DNA of 64,000 bases from Osmia lignaria lignaria. Taxonomy: Eukaryota > Arthropoda > Insecta > Hymenoptera > Megachilidae. Shown here one piece after another: positions 63,501 through 64,000 of the stretch. The notes below the pieces were generated by a model. The model made no database searches. It was given only the letters and a program-made list of their open reading frames with translations, and was not told where the DNA came from. The stretch lies in assembly GCF_051020975.1 (NCBI RefSeq), contig NW_027478159.1, positions 17,438,501-17,502,500 of the forward strand, read 5' to 3'. Numbering within the stretch: position 1 is the first letter of the stretch; each line of letters opens with the position of its first letter. A program made the position numbers and the translations under genes.

Positions 63501-64000
63501 CGAGCCGCAAATGCCACTTCCAGCTTAGCTGTGCAGAAGAAGAACAACAAGAAGAAGAAATATCTCGAAATATGTCCGTCAGGCCCCTTCCCTTGAGATA
63601 AATCTGCACATAACTCGGAAACGAAGCGAGCTATGGCAAAATGTGAAGAGACCTTTTGTGTAGAGAATTAAGTTTCCTACTTTTTATGTTCTATGATATT
63701 TTTTGATCAGATGCGTAGTTCTCGAGATATATCAAGATATTTAAAAGTTCCGAAGCTGCACCAACATAATAGAGGTACAGAAACACCGTGGCCTCTTTCT
63801 TTGAGATAACTCTGCACTATTGCGAGCTGCAAATGCCACTTCGAGCTTAGCTGTGCAGAAGAAGAACAACAAGAAGAAGAAATATCTCGAAATATGTCCG
63901 TCAGACCCCTTCCCTTGAGATAAATCTGCAAATATCTCGGAAACGAAGCGAGCTATGGCAAAATGTTAAGCGACTTTATTTGTAGAGAATTATGTTTCCT
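57587..64000 (+). repeat. Satellite segment with 15-monomer and 3-monomer repeats
   Basis: 57265-59090 matches 62095-63920 at an offset of 4830 (15 monomers): A', B, X, Y, Z, W in the same order. Shared rare states are TTATGATCTATG (58211, 63041), CTCTGTACTATTG (near 58337 and 63167), ATACCTCG, GCCGCAGCAAC, GCACATAACTCGG and AATGTGAAGAGACC. Between them, 61129-62094 is an A-like, B-like, X-like trio matching the following trio. 60809 (TTTTTTAATCAG, ATATAAAGATATTTTAAAG) and 59843 (TTTGTTCAG) are the more diverged copies. Confidence 0.86.
63705..64000 (+). repeat. Partial terminal monomer, hybrid of W and 60485 types
   Basis: Up to CAGACCCC (63905) it matches W at 58875; from GATAAATC (63922) it matches the monomer at 60485, including TTAAGCGACTTTATTTG followed by GAATTATG. 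The switch lies between 63906 and 63922. The monomer is cut by the window end 26 bases short of full length. Confidence 0.8.

Larger units (their letters stand above)
1..64000 (+). repeat. Tandem satellite DNA array, 322-bp monomer, about 199 copies
   Basis: The same 322-bp unit repeats head to tail in one orientation across the whole window. GATCAG or a one-base variant recurs every 322 bases from 275 to 63705, with a net shift of only 4 bases explained by two +1 and two -3 monomers. That gives 197 full monomers plus a partial at each end, so the true array is longer than the window. One consensus-like monomer is about 39% GC by hand count. No other sequence interrupts the array: I see no transposon ends, LTRs, rRNA, tRNA or single-copy DNA. 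Known satellites of this length class (roughly 160-180 or 320-360 bp) are typical of eukaryotic centromeric or pericentromeric heterochromatin; that role is inferred here. I do not recognise the family by name. Confidence 0.98.

Noticed and set aside
277..63931. About 190 minus-strand reading frames of 73-84 codons, one per monomer
   Set aside because: They start at TTG in most copies, have no ATG, no promoter or variable spacing, and arise once per 322-bp unit. The 84-codon forms are longer at either end: most lose the TGA in GATCAG (GATCGG, GATCTG, GATGAG or GAGCAG), and a few (19275, 21207) lose the upstream TAG. They are by-products of the satellite, not genes.
1..64000. CRISPR array
   Set aside because: The repeat is 322 bp with no short repeat and spacer alternation and no cas genes. 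Variation is spread along the unit, not confined to spacers.
1..64000. Transposable element insertion or LTR pairs
   Set aside because: The 322-bp register is never broken apart from 1- and 3-bp indels, so nothing has inserted in this window.
1..64000. CENP-B box (TTCGNNNNANNCGGG)
   Set aside because: I checked the TTCG and CCGAA contexts of the consensus on both strands; none has the required A and CGGG spacing. A diverged box in another phylum cannot be excluded.
1..64000. rRNA, tRNA or 5S gene cluster as the source of the tandem repeat
   Set aside because: No tRNA A/B box pair in a cloverleaf, and no 5S or spacer features that I recognise in the 322-bp unit.

Overview
The whole 64 kb window is one uninterrupted tandem satellite DNA array. 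The repeat unit is 322 bp, always in the same orientation, and fills the window from base 1 to base 64000. Using the motif GATCAG as the phase mark, I count 197 complete monomers (275 to 63704), plus a 274-bp partial on the left and a 296-bp partial on the right. The array runs off both ends. I see no unique-sequence gap, transposon, RNA gene or credible protein gene. This is eukaryotic heterochromatin, most likely a pericentromeric or centromeric block. The sequence does not name the species. The AT-leaning monomer (about 39% GC by hand count of one consensus-like copy) and its short GAGATA/TATCTC and GTAG...CTAC dyad motifs look to me like insect, perhaps beetle, satellites; that is a low-confidence impression.

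The array is very uniform in length. Only four monomers depart from 322 bp: two of 323 bp with the same extra G, and two of 319 bp with the same missing GAA triplet. Each pair is clearly one event copied by duplication. Variation is otherwise by substitution (about 18 differences, 5-6%, between the two adjacent monomers at 275 and 597), and variants occur as linked clusters that are reshuffled between monomers.

Layout: 1-2206 mixed monomers, the first three related to 14.4-15.4 kb. 2207-8002: a block repeated at 12, then 11, monomers' spacing. 8003-12832: mixed, with a dimer duplication at 8.65-9.93 kb. 12833-17018: a five-monomer block repeated after 8 monomers. 17019-19916: a rearranged copy of the 4.5-6.4 kb segment with local dimer and single-monomer duplications. 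19917-30542: a region with an approximate 13-monomer repeat and several 2-, 4- and 5-monomer repeats. 30543-34728: a perfect-looking five-monomer tandem duplication. 34729-44390: a compound of 2-, 12- and 15-monomer repeats. 44391-50180: mixed, containing the two 319-bp monomers. 50181-57586: the clearest higher-order repeat, built from six monomer types A to F. 57587-64000: a 15-monomer repeat ending in a hybrid monomer.

There is no gene team to describe. The biology visible here is turnover: unequal exchange in whole-monomer steps, producing higher-order repeats at many scales (2, 3, 4, 5, 8, 10, 11, 12, 13, 15, 38-39, 45 and 90-95 monomers). At least six hybrid monomers let the crossover interval be placed to within tens of bases, in two cases to under 20.
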